From the NCBI RefSeq assembly GCF_024213375.1, contig NZ_JANAVJ010000003.1, positions 186,001 through 250,000 on the forward strand: 64,000 bases of DNA. Direction: 5' to 3'. Numbering within the stretch: the first letter of the stretch is position 1; every line of letters begins with the position of its first letter. The translations under genes were made by a program, and so were the position numbers. Shown here in pieces: positions 16,745 to 25,687 of the stretch. The DNA is from Paenibacillus sp. MZ04-78.2 (GTDB lineage: Bacteria; Bacillota; Bacilli; Paenibacillales; NBRC-103111). The notes under the pieces are model-generated. The model did not search any database. It saw nothing but the letters and a program-made list of their open reading frames with translations, and was not told where the DNA came from.

Positions 16745-17419
16745 TCAGGTGCGCAGCAGCACTTTCTTCCAGGCGCGCAGTCCGCCTTTTACTTTTAAAA
16801 TCCGGAAAAGCAGTTGGAATCCCGCCGCGGCAAGATGCCAGAAGCGGATATGCAGCCGGCATATGCCTTCGGTAATAAACACGTTCTGATTAAACATAGG
16901 CATCACCTGAAGCTCCGGCTTCATCTCAAGCCGAACCGTCTGGAAAATATACCCCAGAAACGATGTTTTAAGCCCCCATAAGGTGCCTACGACAACGGCT
17001 GTCTCCGCCGCGTCCCCGATGCCGACCGATGTTTTCCAGTTCAATTCGGTACAATGAAAACGGCTGAGCAGCCGGCGAAACCACTGGTTAAACTTGAAAC
17101 AGTTGTGCAGCAAAGTACGAAAGTTAGCGATCGCCTCTTTTATTTTATCGAAGTCGATTTTACGTCTAGGCTCGTCCTGAAAATGCCCCTTGTTCGGATT
17201 CGTCTTCTCCGACTTCAGTTCCAGCCCTTCCAGCCATCCCTGAAAGCGGAGCAGCGGCACGATGTACCTGTAGCGGATAAGCCCGAATAAAGAGCGGACA
17301 TCGATTCGAATCTCGTCATTTTGTTCCATATGTACGAAAGACAGGCAAATTTTGATCTTGCTTTGCGCCACAGCAATAATCAAGACCGCAACCGCTCCGG
17401 CGATCCAGGCCCATATCAT
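16745..17419 (-). CDS. ytfI: DUF2953 protein (YtfI-like)
   Basis: 224 residues from ATG 17419 (GAGGAGG upstream). An N-terminal membrane segment (WAWIAGAVAVLIIAVAQ) is followed by a basic cytoplasmic-type domain, as in DUF2953. In B. subtilis ytfI sits beside ytfJ and is sporulation-linked, but no biochemical role is known. It is 150 nt before ytfJ and follows scpB across a terminator. Confidence 0.85.
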   Translation of the reverse strand: MIWAWIAGAVAVLIIAVAQSKIKICLSFVHMEQNDEIRIDVRSLFGLIRYRYIVPLLRFQGWLEGLELKSEKTNPNKGHFQDEPRRKIDFDKIKEAIANFRTLLHNCFKFNQWFRRLLSRFHCTELNWKTSVGIGDAAETAVVVGTLWGLKTSFLGYIFQTVRLEMKPELQVMPMFNQNVFITEGICRLHIRFWHLAAAGFQLLFRILKVKGGLRAWKKVLLRT

Positions 17420-17462
17420 GCGATGCTCCTCCTCTACGGCCCGGACGTTTGCGGGAAGCACA

Positions 17463-17506
17463 AAATCTCCTGAGCCGGAAGCCTTCGGCTTCGTTTCCTC
17501 AGGAGT
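17463..17506 (-). terminator. Terminator after scpB
   Basis: Inverted repeat ACTCCTGAG / CTCAGGAG with an inner GC-rich hairpin, followed on the minus strand by ATTTTG. It lies 35 nt past the scpB stop and separates scpAB from ytfI. Confidence 0.75.
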
Positions 17507-17540
17507 TAGTATAGCCCAGCATTGGAAAAACATGCGTACG

Positions 17541-18155
17541 TTACTTACCTTCCGGTTCCGCTACGTCCTCGAACATGATTTGCTTGCCTTCCATTTTCTC
17601 GAAAAGCAGCCGTGTTTCTTCTTCCAGATTATCGTCATTTTCGAACATCGTCGTCTCCGGAAGCTCTTCAATCGAGCTAAGTGCAAAGTAATCAAGAAAC
17701 GGTTTGGTCGTCCCGTACAAAATCGGCCTTCCCGGCGCGTCCGCGCGGTCTACCTCTTGAATCAGATCTTTGGCCACCAGCGTTTGCAGCGGGCGTTCCG
17801 ACTTCACCCCGCGAATCTCTTCGATCTCCACCCGCGTGATCGGCTGCTTGTACGCTACGATCGCGAGCGTCTCGAGAGCCGCTTGAGAAAGCGACGTCCG
17901 CGAGGGAGAGTAGGCCAGCCGCTCCAGATACGGTGCGTGCTCCGGCACGGTCGTAAGCAGATAGGTGCCCGCCAGCTCGATAATTTGAATCCCGCGGCCC
18001 TGACGCTTCAAGTCCTCCTGCAGATCCAGCACAAGATCGGTCACAAACTCGGCTCTGAGCTCCAGCACATCGGCCAGCTGTTTGGCGTCCAGCCCCTCGT
18101 CTCCCGCCACAAACAACAAGCCTTCAATAACTGATTTCATCTGCCCAAAATCCAT
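17541..18155 (-). CDS. scpB: Segregation and condensation protein B
   Basis: 204 residues with tandem winged-helix domains (signature VIEGLLFVAGDEGLD near the N-terminus, then the conserved LETLAIVAYKQPITR). It is the kleisin-partner subunit of the Smc-ScpAB condensin that organises and segregates the chromosome. ATG 18155 has AGGAAGG upstream and overlaps the scpA 3' end by 32 nt, so the genes are coupled. ATG 18140 is a weaker alternative start. Confidence 0.96.
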   Translation of the reverse strand: MDFGQMKSVIEGLLFVAGDEGLDAKQLADVLELRAEFVTDLVLDLQEDLKRQGRGIQIIELAGTYLLTTVPEHAPYLERLAYSPSRTSLSQAALETLAIVAYKQPITRVEIEEIRGVKSERPLQTLVAKDLIQEVDRADAPGRPILYGTTKPFLDYFALSSIEELPETTMFENDDNLEEETRLLFEKMEGKQIMFEDVAEPEGK

Positions 18156-18909
18156 CCGCCGTTCCTTCCTCTCTTGCCTGAATCACAATATCGTCAAAAA
18201 GTTTATGCTGGAAGCAGACGATTCGCTTGACTTTCATCAGCTCCAGCAGCGCCAAAAACGTAACGACAATCGCGTCTTTCGTCGCATCGTCGCTCAGCAG
18301 CTTCGAAAACATGACTTTGCCCCCGAACTTCTCGAGCGTACCGACCACCTCATACATGCGATCCTTCACCGAGATTTCGTCCTTGCGGATCTTGGCAATC
18401 GCCTGGCGGCTCTGCATTCGCCGCATCGCCTTGCGAAACGCGTTCACGAGGTCGGCCACATGCAGACCTTTGACCGGGTTTTCCTGTAACGCAGGCACAT
18501 ACGGGGTCAAGTCTTCGGGCTCTCTCGTATAAATGAGGCTGCGCTCCATCTCTTTGTCCCGCAGATGGTCCGCAATCGCCTTATACTTGCGGTATTCGAT
18601 CAGCTTCGCTACGAGCTCGGCGCGGGGGTCGTATTCCTCGTCCATCATGTAATCGTCGAATTCCATATCCACAACGGGCGGCTTTGGCAAAAGCATCTTG
18701 CTTTTAATGGAAAGCAGCGTTGCCGCCATGACCAGGAACTCGCTCGTCACTTCGAGCTCCAGTTCCTGCATGGCGTCCAGGTACTCCATGTATTGATCCG
18801 TAATTTCTTTAATCGGAATGTCGTAAATATCGACTTCCGCTTTATCGATCAAGTGCAGCAGCAAATCAAGGGGGCCTTCAAAGGTTTCCAGCTTTACTGT
18901 GACTTTCAC
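18124..18909 (-). CDS. scpA: Segregation and condensation protein A (kleisin)
   Basis: 261 residues. The N-terminal kleisin signature FEGPLDLLLHLIDKAEVDIYDI is present, with a winged-helix C-terminus that binds Smc. GTG start at 18909 with GAGAGGA very close upstream. Part of condensin with ScpB, whose gene overlaps its 3' end. Confidence 0.96.
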   Translation of the reverse strand: MKVTVKLETFEGPLDLLLHLIDKAEVDIYDIPIKEITDQYMEYLDAMQELELEVTSEFLVMAATLLSIKSKMLLPKPPVVDMEFDDYMMDEEYDPRAELVAKLIEYRKYKAIADHLRDKEMERSLIYTREPEDLTPYVPALQENPVKGLHVADLVNAFRKAMRRMQSRQAIAKIRKDEISVKDRMYEVVGTLEKFGGKVMFSKLLSDDATKDAIVVTFLALLELMKVKRIVCFQHKLFDDIVIQAREEGTADGFWADEISY

Positions 18910-18947
18910 TTTCCTCTCGTTCCCCCTTAATCCTCATGCAGCTTTCG

Positions 18948-19418
18948 TTAGCTTGTCAGCTGTTTCGTCAAATTGGCCATCTCGATGGCGCTCGAAGCCG
19001 CTTCCCAGCCTTTGTTTCCGGCTTTGGTCCCCGCGCGCTCCACCGCCTGCTCGATCGAGTCGGTCGTCAGCACGCCGAAAATAACGGGAATGCCGGTTTT
19101 AAGCGAAATGGCAGCCACGCCTTTGGCCGTTTCATTGCAAACGTAGTCGAAATGCGGAGTAGAGCCGCGGATGACCGCACCAAGCGTGATCACGGCGTCG
19201 TACTTGCCGCTCTCGGCCATTTTCTGGGCGATCAACGGAATTTCGAAAGCGCCCGGTACCCAAGCAATCTCGACTTCGTCTTCCTGTACGCCGTGCCGCT
19301 TCAGCGCATCCAGCGCGCCGCCCAGCAGCTTGTTCGTAATAAATTCGTTGAACCGTCCGACCACGATCCCGTATTTTAATCCTTGCGAGACCAGATGTCC
19401 TTCGTATACTTTCGCCAT
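18948..19418 (-). CDS. ribH: 6,7-dimethyl-8-ribityllumazine synthase
   Basis: 156 residues. Conserved lumazine synthase motifs: [31 protein letters not shown] (with the catalytic His) and [11 protein letters not shown]. It condenses 5-amino-6-ribitylamino-uracil with 3,4-dihydroxybutanone phosphate and usually forms a 60-mer shell. Last gene of the rib operon. Confidence 0.97.
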   Translation of the reverse strand: MAKVYEGHLVSQGLKYGIVVGRFNEFITNKLLGGALDALKRHGVQEDEVEIAWVPGAFEIPLIAQKMAESGKYDAVITLGAVIRGSTPHFDYVCNETAKGVAAISLKTGIPVIFGVLTTDSIEQAVERAGTKAGNKGWEAASSAIEMANLTKQLTS

Positions 19419-19455
19419 TTGCCTTCAACTTCCCTTCATTTGATGAAATATTTTT

Positions 19456-20670
19456 TTAAACGGTAAAATCAAGCAGATGCCCCAGCTTCGCCTGCTTCGT
19501 ATGCAGGTAGTTCGTATTGTCCTCATTTTCTTCCATTTGCAGCGGCACGCGCTCGTCCACCTCAAGCCCGTAGCCTTCCAGACCGCGAATTTTTCGCGGG
19601 TTGTTGGTCATGAGCCGGATACGGCCGATGCCGAGATCCTTCAAGATTTGTGCACCGATCCCATAATCACGCAGATCGGGGGCGAAGCCCAGCTTCAGGT
19701 TCGCATCGACGGTGTCGAGCCCCTGCTCCTGCAGCTTGTACGCCTTCAGCTTGTTGATCAAGCCGATGCCGCGTCCTTCCTGACGCATGTACAGCAGCAC
19801 GCCGGAGCCCGCCTCTTCGATCTGCTTTAGCGCTGCCGCAAGCTGTGGTCCGCAATCGCAGCGGTGAGAGTGGAAGACGTCGCCGGTCAAGCATTCGGAG
19901 TGTACACGCACGAGCGTCGGACGTTCGCTGTCGATCTTGCCTTTGACCAGCGCGACATGCTCTTTGCGGTCCACGTCATTCGAGTAAGCGATGGCGGTAA
20001 ATACGCCGAAGTCCGTCGGCATCCGCACCTCGACCTCGCGCTGCACCAGCTTCTCCTTCTGATTACGGTAACGGATCAGGTCCTGAATCGTGATGATCTT
20101 CAGATCATGCTTGCGGCTGATCTCCATCAACTCCGGAACGCGGGCCATTTCGCCGTCTTCCTTGATCACTTCGCAGATGACGGCAGCCGGGTAAGCGCCG
20201 CACATGCGCGCCAGATCGACCGCCGCTTCGGTATGTCCGGCGCGGCGCAGCACGCCGCCTTTCTTGGCCGTGAGCGGAAAAATATGTCCCGGCCGGCGGA
20301 AGCTCTGCGGCTTCGTCTGCGGATCGATCAGCGCTAGCACGGTCCGGGAACGCTCCGATGCGGAAATGCCGGTCGTCGTTTCGACGTGATCGACCGAAAC
20401 CGTGAAGGCCGTGCCGTGGTAATCCGTATTGCGCGATACCATCTGCGGCAAGTCCAGCTCCTGGGCCCGCTCTTCGGTAATCGGAGCGCAGACGAGGCCT
20501 CGGCCTTCCTTGATCATAAAGTTAATGACCTCGGGCGTCGCTTTCTCGGCCAGAGCGATGAAGTCGCCTTCGTTCTCGCGGTCTTCGTCGTCCACGACGA
20601 TAACGACCTTGCCCAGCATCAGATCGTATATCGCTTCTTCAATCGGATGAAACCGGATCGGTTCGTCCAT
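19456..20670 (-). CDS. ribBA: Bifunctional DHBP synthase / GTP cyclohydrolase II
   Basis: 404 residues. N-terminal RibB half (about 1-205) with [10 protein letters not shown] and [14 protein letters not shown], making dihydroxybutanone phosphate from ribulose 5-phosphate. C-terminal RibA half with [20 protein letters not shown] (zinc Cys residues) and GRGIGL, converting GTP to the pyrimidine precursor. Both active sites look complete. Third gene of the rib operon, between ribE and ribH. Confidence 0.97.
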   Translation of the reverse strand: MDEPIRFHPIEEAIYDLMLGKVVIVVDDEDRENEGDFIALAEKATPEVINFMIKEGRGLVCAPITEERAQELDLPQMVSRNTDYHGTAFTVSVDHVETTTGISASERSRTVLALIDPQTKPQSFRRPGHIFPLTAKKGGVLRRAGHTEAAVDLARMCGAYPAAVICEVIKEDGEMARVPELMEISRKHDLKIITIQDLIRYRNQKEKLVQREVEVRMPTDFGVFTAIAYSNDVDRKEHVALVKGKIDSERPTLVRVHSECLTGDVFHSHRCDCGPQLAAALKQIEEAGSGVLLYMRQEGRGIGLINKLKAYKLQEQGLDTVDANLKLGFAPDLRDYGIGAQILKDLGIGRIRLMTNNPRKIRGLEGYGLEVDERVPLQMEENEDNTNYLHTKQAKLGHLLDFTV

Positions 20671-20710
20671 TTCTCTCTCCTCCTTGTTGTCGGTGGGAGC
20701 CAGTTCCGAA

Positions 20711-21385
20711 TTACAGGAACCCGTGCTCCGTTAAAAACGCTGCGCTCAGACCTCCGGGGGTTTTCCCTTGGGTTGCAGCGGCCCCTTCTCTCGATCGGAA
20801 CGTCAGCAGCCGCTCGATGTATTTGCCGAGCACATCGGCTTCGAGATTGACTTCATCCCCTTGCTTTTTGTGCTGCAGCACCGTTTCCGCGAGCGTATGC
20901 GGGATGATGGATACGGTAAACGACGTTTCTCCCAGTTCGACGACCGTCAGGCTGATTCCGTCAATCGTAATCGAGCCGTGCGGAATGATATATTTTAAGA
21001 TGCCCGGGTCGTGCGGCTCGACGCGGAAGACGACGGCGTTTTCTTCCGGTGTCCGCCCCCGGATGACGCCGGTCGAATCGACGTGTCCCTGCACGATATG
21101 ACCGCCGAACCGGCCGCCTGTCGTCATCGCCCGCTCCAGGTTGACCGGAGACGCGCTCGACAGCCGGGATAGGTTCGACCGCCGAAACGTTTCCGGCATC
21201 ACATCGACGGTGAAAGAAGACTCGTCATAAGCGATGACGGTTAAGCAGACGCCGTTCACCGCGATGCTGTCGCCAAGCTTCACATCGTCCAGGATACGCT
21301 TCGCCCCGATCGTCAGCACCATCGCCTGACCTTGCTTGGCTATGCGGCGCAGTGTGCCGATTTCTTCAATAATTCCCGTAAACAT
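20711..21385 (-). CDS. ribE: Riboflavin synthase alpha chain
   Basis: 224 residues from ATG 21385 with an AAGGAGG-type site; the longer in-frame version starts inside ribD and lacks one. The [10 protein letters not shown] start is invariant in this enzyme, and two internally repeated lumazine-binding domains follow (each with a GGRFGGH or GDEVNLE type segment). It dismutates two lumazines to riboflavin. Confidence 0.97.
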   Translation of the reverse strand: MFTGIIEEIGTLRRIAKQGQAMVLTIGAKRILDDVKLGDSIAVNGVCLTVIAYDESSFTVDVMPETFRRSNLSRLSSASPVNLERAMTTGGRFGGHIVQGHVDSTGVIRGRTPEENAVVFRVEPHDPGILKYIIPHGSITIDGISLTVVELGETSFTVSIIPHTLAETVLQHKKQGDEVNLEADVLGKYIERLLTFRSREGAAATQGKTPGGLSAAFLTEHGFL

Positions 21386-21425
21386 CGAATATCCCTCCTT
21401 ATCCCTCTTTTCAGGAGCAGCCCGT

Positions 21426-22547
21426 CTATTCGCCGGGCTCCGCATACTTCGGGTACCCGATCAGGCACAGATCGTCACCGATCGTCTCGACCTGCATGCG
21501 CTCCAGCCGAATCGCCTCTCTCATTTGCCCGAAGCCGGCGAAGTCGAAGTTCGCCGGGGCCAGCGCGCCTCCGCCGATAATCTTCGGCGCGAGGAAGAGC
21601 ACGAGCTTGTGGGCGAGCCTGCGCTCCAGCAGCGCGCCGCTCAGCTTGCCGCCGCCTTCCACGAGCAGCGAGCCGATCTCGCGCTCGCCAAGCCGCGCCA
21701 TGGCGGCGTCCAAATCGACAGCGGGGCCCGGCCCGCAGTCGACGATCTCTACGCCGCGCGCTTCGAGCTCGCGGCGGCGCGCCGCCGGCGCCTGTTCGGT
21801 CGTGAGCACGACCGTCGGCGTAGCCCCGTCCCGCACGAGCTTCGCCTCGTGCGGCAGCCGCAGCGTCGAGTCGACGACGACGCGGATGGGGTGCAGACCC
21901 GGCACAGACAGCCGGGTCGTCAGGGACGGGTCGTCGGCCAGCACGGTGCCGATGCCGACCATAATCGCCTGATGGCGATGGCGCAGCGTATGAACATAGG
22001 CGCGGGACGCCTCGCCCGTAATCCACTTGCTGTCGCCCGTCCTGGCGGCGATTTTACCGTCCAGCGTGCTGGCCGATTTGACAGTGACGAACGGCCGCCG
22101 GGTGACGATGAACGCATTGAACGCTTCGTTCAAAGCGTTCGCCTCCCGCTCCAGCACTCCTTCCGTCACCTCGATGCCGCTCGCCCGAAGCCGGGCGATC
22201 CCGCTCCCGGCCACAAGCGGATTCGGGTCGGTCGCCGCAACGACGACCCGCTTGACCCCTTCGCGGATCAGTCGGTCGCTGCACGGCGGTGTCTTGCCGA
22301 AGTGGCTGCACGGCTCCAGCGTCACATAGGCGGTGGCGCCCGCCGCTTCGCTCCCTGCCATGTTCAGCGCATGAATTTCGGCATGCGCTTCGCCCCGCTT
22401 CAGGTGGGCGCCCATGCCGACAATGCGGCCGTCCTTGACGATGACGCAGCCGACGACCGGATTAATGCCCGTCTGTCCTACCGCCGAAGCGGCCAGCTGC
22501 AAAGCCAGATTCATGTAATACTCGTCGTTCAGCAGCCTCGCGGTCAA
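21426..22547 (-). CDS. ribD: Riboflavin-specific deaminase/reductase RibD
   Basis: 373 residues. N-terminal deaminase with zinc motif HAEIHAL and TLEPCSHFGKTPPC; C-terminal reductase with STLDGKIA and LLVEGGGKLSG. Catalyses the second and third steps from GTP. The start is TTG 22547: AAGGAGG sits 9 nt upstream, and the expected N-terminal DEYYMNLAL segment would be cut by the next ATG (22514). First gene of the operon, behind an FMN riboswitch and a leader terminator. Its 3' half is unusually GC-rich. Confidence 0.96.
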   Translation of the reverse strand: MTARLLNDEYYMNLALQLAASAVGQTGINPVVGCVIVKDGRIVGMGAHLKRGEAHAEIHALNMAGSEAAGATAYVTLEPCSHFGKTPPCSDRLIREGVKRVVVAATDPNPLVAGSGIARLRASGIEVTEGVLEREANALNEAFNAFIVTRRPFVTVKSASTLDGKIAARTGDSKWITGEASRAYVHTLRHRHQAIMVGIGTVLADDPSLTTRLSVPGLHPIRVVVDSTLRLPHEAKLVRDGATPTVVLTTEQAPAARRRELEARGVEIVDCGPGPAVDLDAAMARLGEREIGSLLVEGGGKLSGALLERRLAHKLVLFLAPKIIGGGALAPANFDFAGFGQMREAIRLERMQVETIGDDLCLIGYPKYAEPGE

Positions 22548-22596
22548 TTGACGCAGCCTCCTTCTCTTGAAAATTAGTTTGCCGAAAAATGCGAAA

Positions 22597-22628
22597 AAGC
22601 CCTCTTTTTGCCTGGCAAAAAGGGGCTT
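22597..22628 (-). terminator. Leader terminator between FMN riboswitch and ribD
   Basis: Minus-strand hairpin AAGCCCCTTTTTGC / GCAAAAAGAGGGCTT followed by TTTTT, 50 nt before the ribD start. It is the likely FMN-controlled expression platform, but it lies about 240 nt from the aptamer. Confidence 0.8.
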
Positions 22629-22865
22629 GTGAGAAGTCTCGCGTTCAAGTAAACAAACGCAGGCGGAATTTTCTTTGCAGCGACAGGTCGCAATGCAATG
22701 CCGTGCATGGCGCTAAGTCCGCTTCGATGCATGCCTAAATAAACCTTGCTTTCATGTCCGAAGACACACGGCAAAAAGACATGCTCGAACAGACACGACT
22801 TAGGCCTGTTGAGTATGTGAAATAACGCACATATGCACGCAGACAGTCGATCCCGATTCCGCTTT

Positions 22866-23020
22866 CCCTTCTCCCATCCAGACTATACTGTCGGTCTCGG
22901 AATTGCACCGAGTCCACCGGCAACCAGAAGCTGGCTGCACGGGTCACGGACTGAGTTCGGCCGATAACAAACTAGCCGAAACATCACCGCCGGTAGGGAA
23001 TTTCACCCTGCCCCGAAGGA
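22866..23020 (-). ncRNA. FMN riboswitch (RFN element)
   Basis: On the minus strand the RFN core is clear: CGGGGCAGGGTGAAATTCCC at the 5' side (about 23000-23017), then ACCGGCGGTGATG, and the 3' closing segment GGATGGGAGAAGGGA ending near 22866. It binds FMN and represses the rib operon. The 240 nt between it and the leader terminator hold no evident gene. Confidence 0.96.
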
Positions 23021-23189
23021 AACGAATTATTTAGTTTGTTACCTATCGAAAAATCACCTAAGAAAATCATGTAACTTGAATGAAATACTACCATTATAAA
23101 ATGAAAAAAGCAAGGATATTATCGCTGCTTAGTTGTTTACCCGTACATACTTCGCCATTCTGAATAACCTAAATTGGAGGTGAAAACGG

Positions 23190-23459
23190 ATGGCTTAATA
23201 TGCTTATACCGGATCGTTTAATTTTACGAACGCAGGCATAAAAACATTGTTTACCGTACCCAAAGAAATTAATGGAACTCTGGCGATTTCCAACAACAGC
23301 AATAAATCTTTTGTTTTGCTATTGAATAATACGGTGACCATTGCTGTAAAACCTTACAGTATTGCTAGAATTGGTTCTTCAGGCGGCGGTTTTTCTACAA
23401 CAATCGCAATTAGAACTAAGGGCCCGACAAACGGGGCTTACATCTTTCAACAGACTTAA
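23190..23459 (+). pseudogene. Small beta-rich protein gene interrupted by TAA at codon 3
   Basis: ATG 23190 follows a very good site (GGAGGTG, 7 nt away), but the third codon is TAA (23196-23198). The same frame then stays open for 86 more codons to TAA 23459, giving a beta-strand-rich, Ser/Thr/Asn-rich product of unknown family (for example VPKEINGTLAISNNSNKSF). The unbroken frame beyond the stop suggests a recent nonsense change or a sequence error. An internal TTG (23247) could give a 70-residue remnant. AT-richer than the rib genes. Confidence 0.65.
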
Positions 23460-23511
23460 CAACCTGGGCCTTTTTCCTTGTTGACTTACCGTAACAGGGA
23501 AACGAATTAAA

Positions 23512-23547
23512 AACGCCGAATCCCCTTGTTTTATCAGGGGATTCGGC
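23512..23547 (-). terminator. Terminator of the arginase-family gene
   Basis: An 11-bp stem GCCGAATCCCC / GGGGATTCGGC (23515-23547) with GTTTTTAA after it on the minus strand, 25 nt past the arginase stop. It may also stop plus-strand transcripts of the 23190 gene. Confidence 0.85.
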
Positions 23548-23571
23548 TTGTATCGTCTTTCCGCTTATGAT

Positions 23572-24429
23572 TTACTTATTTAAAATAGGTATTTCTCCAA
23601 GCATCTTCATTAAGTTAATAGAATCCCACGGTAAATGCTCTGTTATACCTAATCCAACCACATCTGTTTCTTCAGATAGCTCTTTAATCAGATTAAGGAG
23701 CCCGGGCATTTGCATGGTTCCAGCAGCAGAAAACTCATAGGGTGCTTCAGGGTTGGCGAATAATAAAGAACGAAATGCCTTAGGGTCAAGCACATCTAGA
23801 TCAAGGTGAATCGCTAGGTACTTAATGTTTCTTTGTTTAATCCAACCCTTTATAGATTCAATGCTGTTCATTAACTCGTGGGTTCCAGCAGTTTTAATAC
23901 CTAGTCGTTGAATGATTTCTGTATCTAAATCTGTTTGTACATTTATGCCTGCAATAAATACATTTTCAGGTTTTAGAGGAATTTTTACATGTTTGGCGAA
24001 CTCTTCATCGCCTTCTCCCAACAAGTTCCCAAGAGGTAAGGTATGCCCACAATCATACCCGACAATTCTACCTAAATCGCTGTGAGCATCAATCCAAACC
24101 AATCCTAATTCCCCATAGTATCGTTCGTTTAAATAGGCGAATGGGGCTTGTTCGACTAAGCAGTCACCACCAAACATAACAATACGATCCGGTTTATAAG
24201 CATCAATGATATGATGAGCAGCCTCTAATTGCTCAAGCAACTGTTTTCTTCCATACGTACCGTTCTCGTTTTCAAGCGGAATTCCATCATATGCCTGAAC
24301 AGGGATACGAATAAGGGGCTGATCATTGTCAGGCGCTAGCCAAGCAAGCAGTTCAGCTCCAAAAGAGTAGTTAGGGTTGTTTCCCCCTTGCCATTGTGGC
24401 ATCAGCAGGCGTATTGTTTGTTTAGTCAT
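23572..24429 (-). CDS. Arginase/agmatinase-family hydrolase with altered metal motif
   Basis: 285 residues with the ureohydrolase fold motifs DAHSD (D114, H116, D118) and LDLDVLDP (D210, D212). The first metal motif, normally GGDH, reads GGDC (C90), so one manganese ligand is changed from His to Cys. The C-terminus has GITEHLPWD. Substrate is unknown. Good GGAGG start. AT-richer than the flanking rib and lysA genes, and divergent from a wrecked HxlR regulator, suggesting a transferred regulator-enzyme pair. Confidence 0.8.
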   Translation of the reverse strand: MTKQTIRLLMPQWQGGNNPNYSFGAELLAWLAPDNDQPLIRIPVQAYDGIPLENENGTYGRKQLLEQLEAAHHIIDAYKPDRIVMFGGDCLVEQAPFAYLNERYYGELGLVWIDAHSDLGRIVGYDCGHTLPLGNLLGEGDEEFAKHVKIPLKPENVFIAGINVQTDLDTEIIQRLGIKTAGTHELMNSIESIKGWIKQRNIKYLAIHLDLDVLDPKAFRSLLFANPEAPYEFSAAGTMQMPGLLNLIKELSEETDVVGLGITEHLPWDSINLMKMLGEIPILNK

Positions 24430-24532
24430 TTTTTCCCCTCCTTTTTTAAGATAAATCTAATATAAAATGTAAGCACACAAATAAAAAGTACGCACTTTTT
24501 AGATAGGTACTTTCAGAAAGGGTAGTGTAAAC

Positions 24533-24660
24533 ATGAGTATGGCTGAATTTTAGAGGTAAAGTTAAGAATATTCAAGAACGCCTTTTGGTTATACATTGTC
24601 GGTTATTGGAGGGAAGTGGACGGTCTCGTGAAACGGATAGAGCGAAGAGCCATATTTGCA
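24533..24660 (+). pseudogene. Remnant of an HxlR-family regulator
   Basis: From ATG 24533 the N-terminus of an HxlR/MarR-type regulator can be rebuilt as MSMAEFRGKVKNIQE then TPFGYTLSVIGGKWT, but only after removing one T near 24550 and adding one A near 24577. After GGKWT the frame breaks again, and only a piece like VKRIERRAIF follows. At least two frameshifts and a deletion make it non-functional. It diverges from the arginase-family gene by about 100 nt. The rest of 24661-24808 is AT-rich with no convincing gene. Confidence 0.75.
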
Positions 24661-24808
24661 ATTTTACAATTTGTATGAATTTGTATCCTTTATTTTTTTC
24701 CAATACTCCAATAAAATAGCTTCTTTTTTACTTTCTTGCATGTTGGTATTCATTTTGCTTTTCTTTTTCACGATAGACCTAATTAAATGTTCTCTCGCTT
24801 TATGAAAA

Positions 24809-24831
24809 CAAAAAAGAGGCCCAATGGCCTC
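24809..24831 (-). terminator. Terminator of ppiB
   Basis: GAGGCC-CAAT-GGCCTC hairpin with a TTTTTT tail on the minus strand, 5 nt past the ppiB stop. Confidence 0.85.
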
Positions 24832-24835
24832 CAAA

Positions 24836-25273
24836 TTATTCCTCCCAAACTTTAACTTCTTTCATTTTATCGCCTTGTCTTAGTTGATCAATATGTTCCA
24901 TACCTTCTGTCACCTTACCAAATACGGTATGTTTTTTGTCTAAGTGAGATTGTGGTTCATAACAGATATAGAACTGGCTTCCACCAGTATCCTTCCCTGC
25001 GTGTGCCATTGCAAGCGTTCCGCGTTCATGTTTACTTGTGTTAGTTTCTGTTTCACATTTAATTGTATAACCGGGTCCACCAGTCCCATTTCCTCTTGGA
25101 CAACCACCCTGAGCTACGAAGCTCGGAACGACACGATGAAATGCAAGTCCGTTGTAGAAGCCTTCGTTTGCAAGCTTTTCAAAGTTCGCTACCGTATTCG
25201 GTGCTTCTTCTGGAAAGAAGTCAATTAAAACTTTTCCACCTTTTTCTAATTCAATACTCCCTTTTTTAGCCAT
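24836..25273 (-). CDS. ppiB: Cyclophilin-type peptidyl-prolyl cis-trans isomerase
   Basis: 145 residues, the bacterial cytoplasmic cyclophilin size. Active-site residues are visible in [13 protein letters not shown] (Arg, Phe, Gln) and GSQFYI. It speeds proline isomerisation during protein folding. AAGGAGC lies before the ATG. The gene is AT-richer than its neighbours and shares a 54-bp perfect repeat with the broken GC-richer copy at 25370-25554, so it may have replaced the resident gene. Confidence 0.95.
   Translation of the reverse strand: MAKKGSIELEKGGKVLIDFFPEEAPNTVANFEKLANEGFYNGLAFHRVVPSFVAQGGCPRGNGTGGPGYTIKCETETNTSKHERGTLAMAHAGKDTGGSQFYICYEPQSHLDKKHTVFGKVTEGMEHIDQLRQGDKMKEVKVWEE
25148..25201. 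repeat. 54-bp direct repeat, copy 1 (inside ppiB)
   Basis: Identical over 54 bp to 25427-25480, 279 bp away, and lies in the same codons of the two ppiB copies. Similarity continues on the 3' side with scattered differences. Confidence 0.9.
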
Positions 25274-25369
25274 GATTGTTGCTCCTTATAGATTATTGTT
25301 TTGAAAAGAGTGTAACATAACTAGGCAAATACAAGCAAATTATAGGTACATTTTACTCTCTATTGGGGT

Positions 25370-25554
25370 TCCATGAGGGCAGCCGCCTTGCGCTACGAAG
25401 CCCGGAACGACGCGGTGAAACACGACTCCGTTGTAGAAGCCTTCGTTTGCAAGCTTTTCAAAGTTCGCTACCGTATTCGGCGCGTCTTTTCTCGAACAAA
25501 TCAGAGCACGATCTCGTTGTCGTCAGTCATTTTAATAATCGCCTGTTTTGCCAT
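25370..25554 (-). pseudogene. Truncated, frameshifted second ppiB
   Basis: ATG 25554 opens a cyclophilin N-terminus ([17 protein letters not shown]), then a TGA appears after about 17 codons. A shifted frame carries [20 protein letters not shown] and [17 protein letters not shown] up to about 25370, where similarity ends abruptly. It lacks the C-terminal half, including the GSQFYI active-site part. GC-richer than the intact ppiB and probably the original resident gene. The remaining 25555-25687 holds nothing clear. Confidence 0.88.
25427..25480. repeat. 54-bp direct repeat, copy 2 (inside ppiB remnant)
   Basis: Perfect match to 25148-25201. Perfect identity between genes that otherwise differ in base composition suggests a recombination or gene-conversion tract. 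Confidence 0.9.
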
Positions 25555-25687
25555 AGGGCGTACACTCCTATAATTGCTTGTTCTGCCAGACGCATCCTTA
25601 TGCGATGCCCCGGACAACCCTTCCCATTTTACTATGAAAAGCGGTTCCGCACAAATCGGCATCCCCCCTATCGATCACGCCGAGAAT

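Noticed and set aside
21336-22577. A 413-codon open frame on the plus strand across ribD
   Set aside because: Antisense to an unambiguous ribD; no family features, no start signal.
22574-22774. A 66-codon frame between the FMN aptamer and ribD as a leader peptide
   Set aside because: It has no ribosome site and runs through the terminator hairpin. It is noted only as part of the long-gap finding.
24670-24800. A short minus-strand frame (REHLIRSIVKKKSK... to a stop near 24670) as a gene remnant
   Set aside because: It overlaps the ppiB terminator, is AT-rich and has no recognisable family; evidence is too weak.
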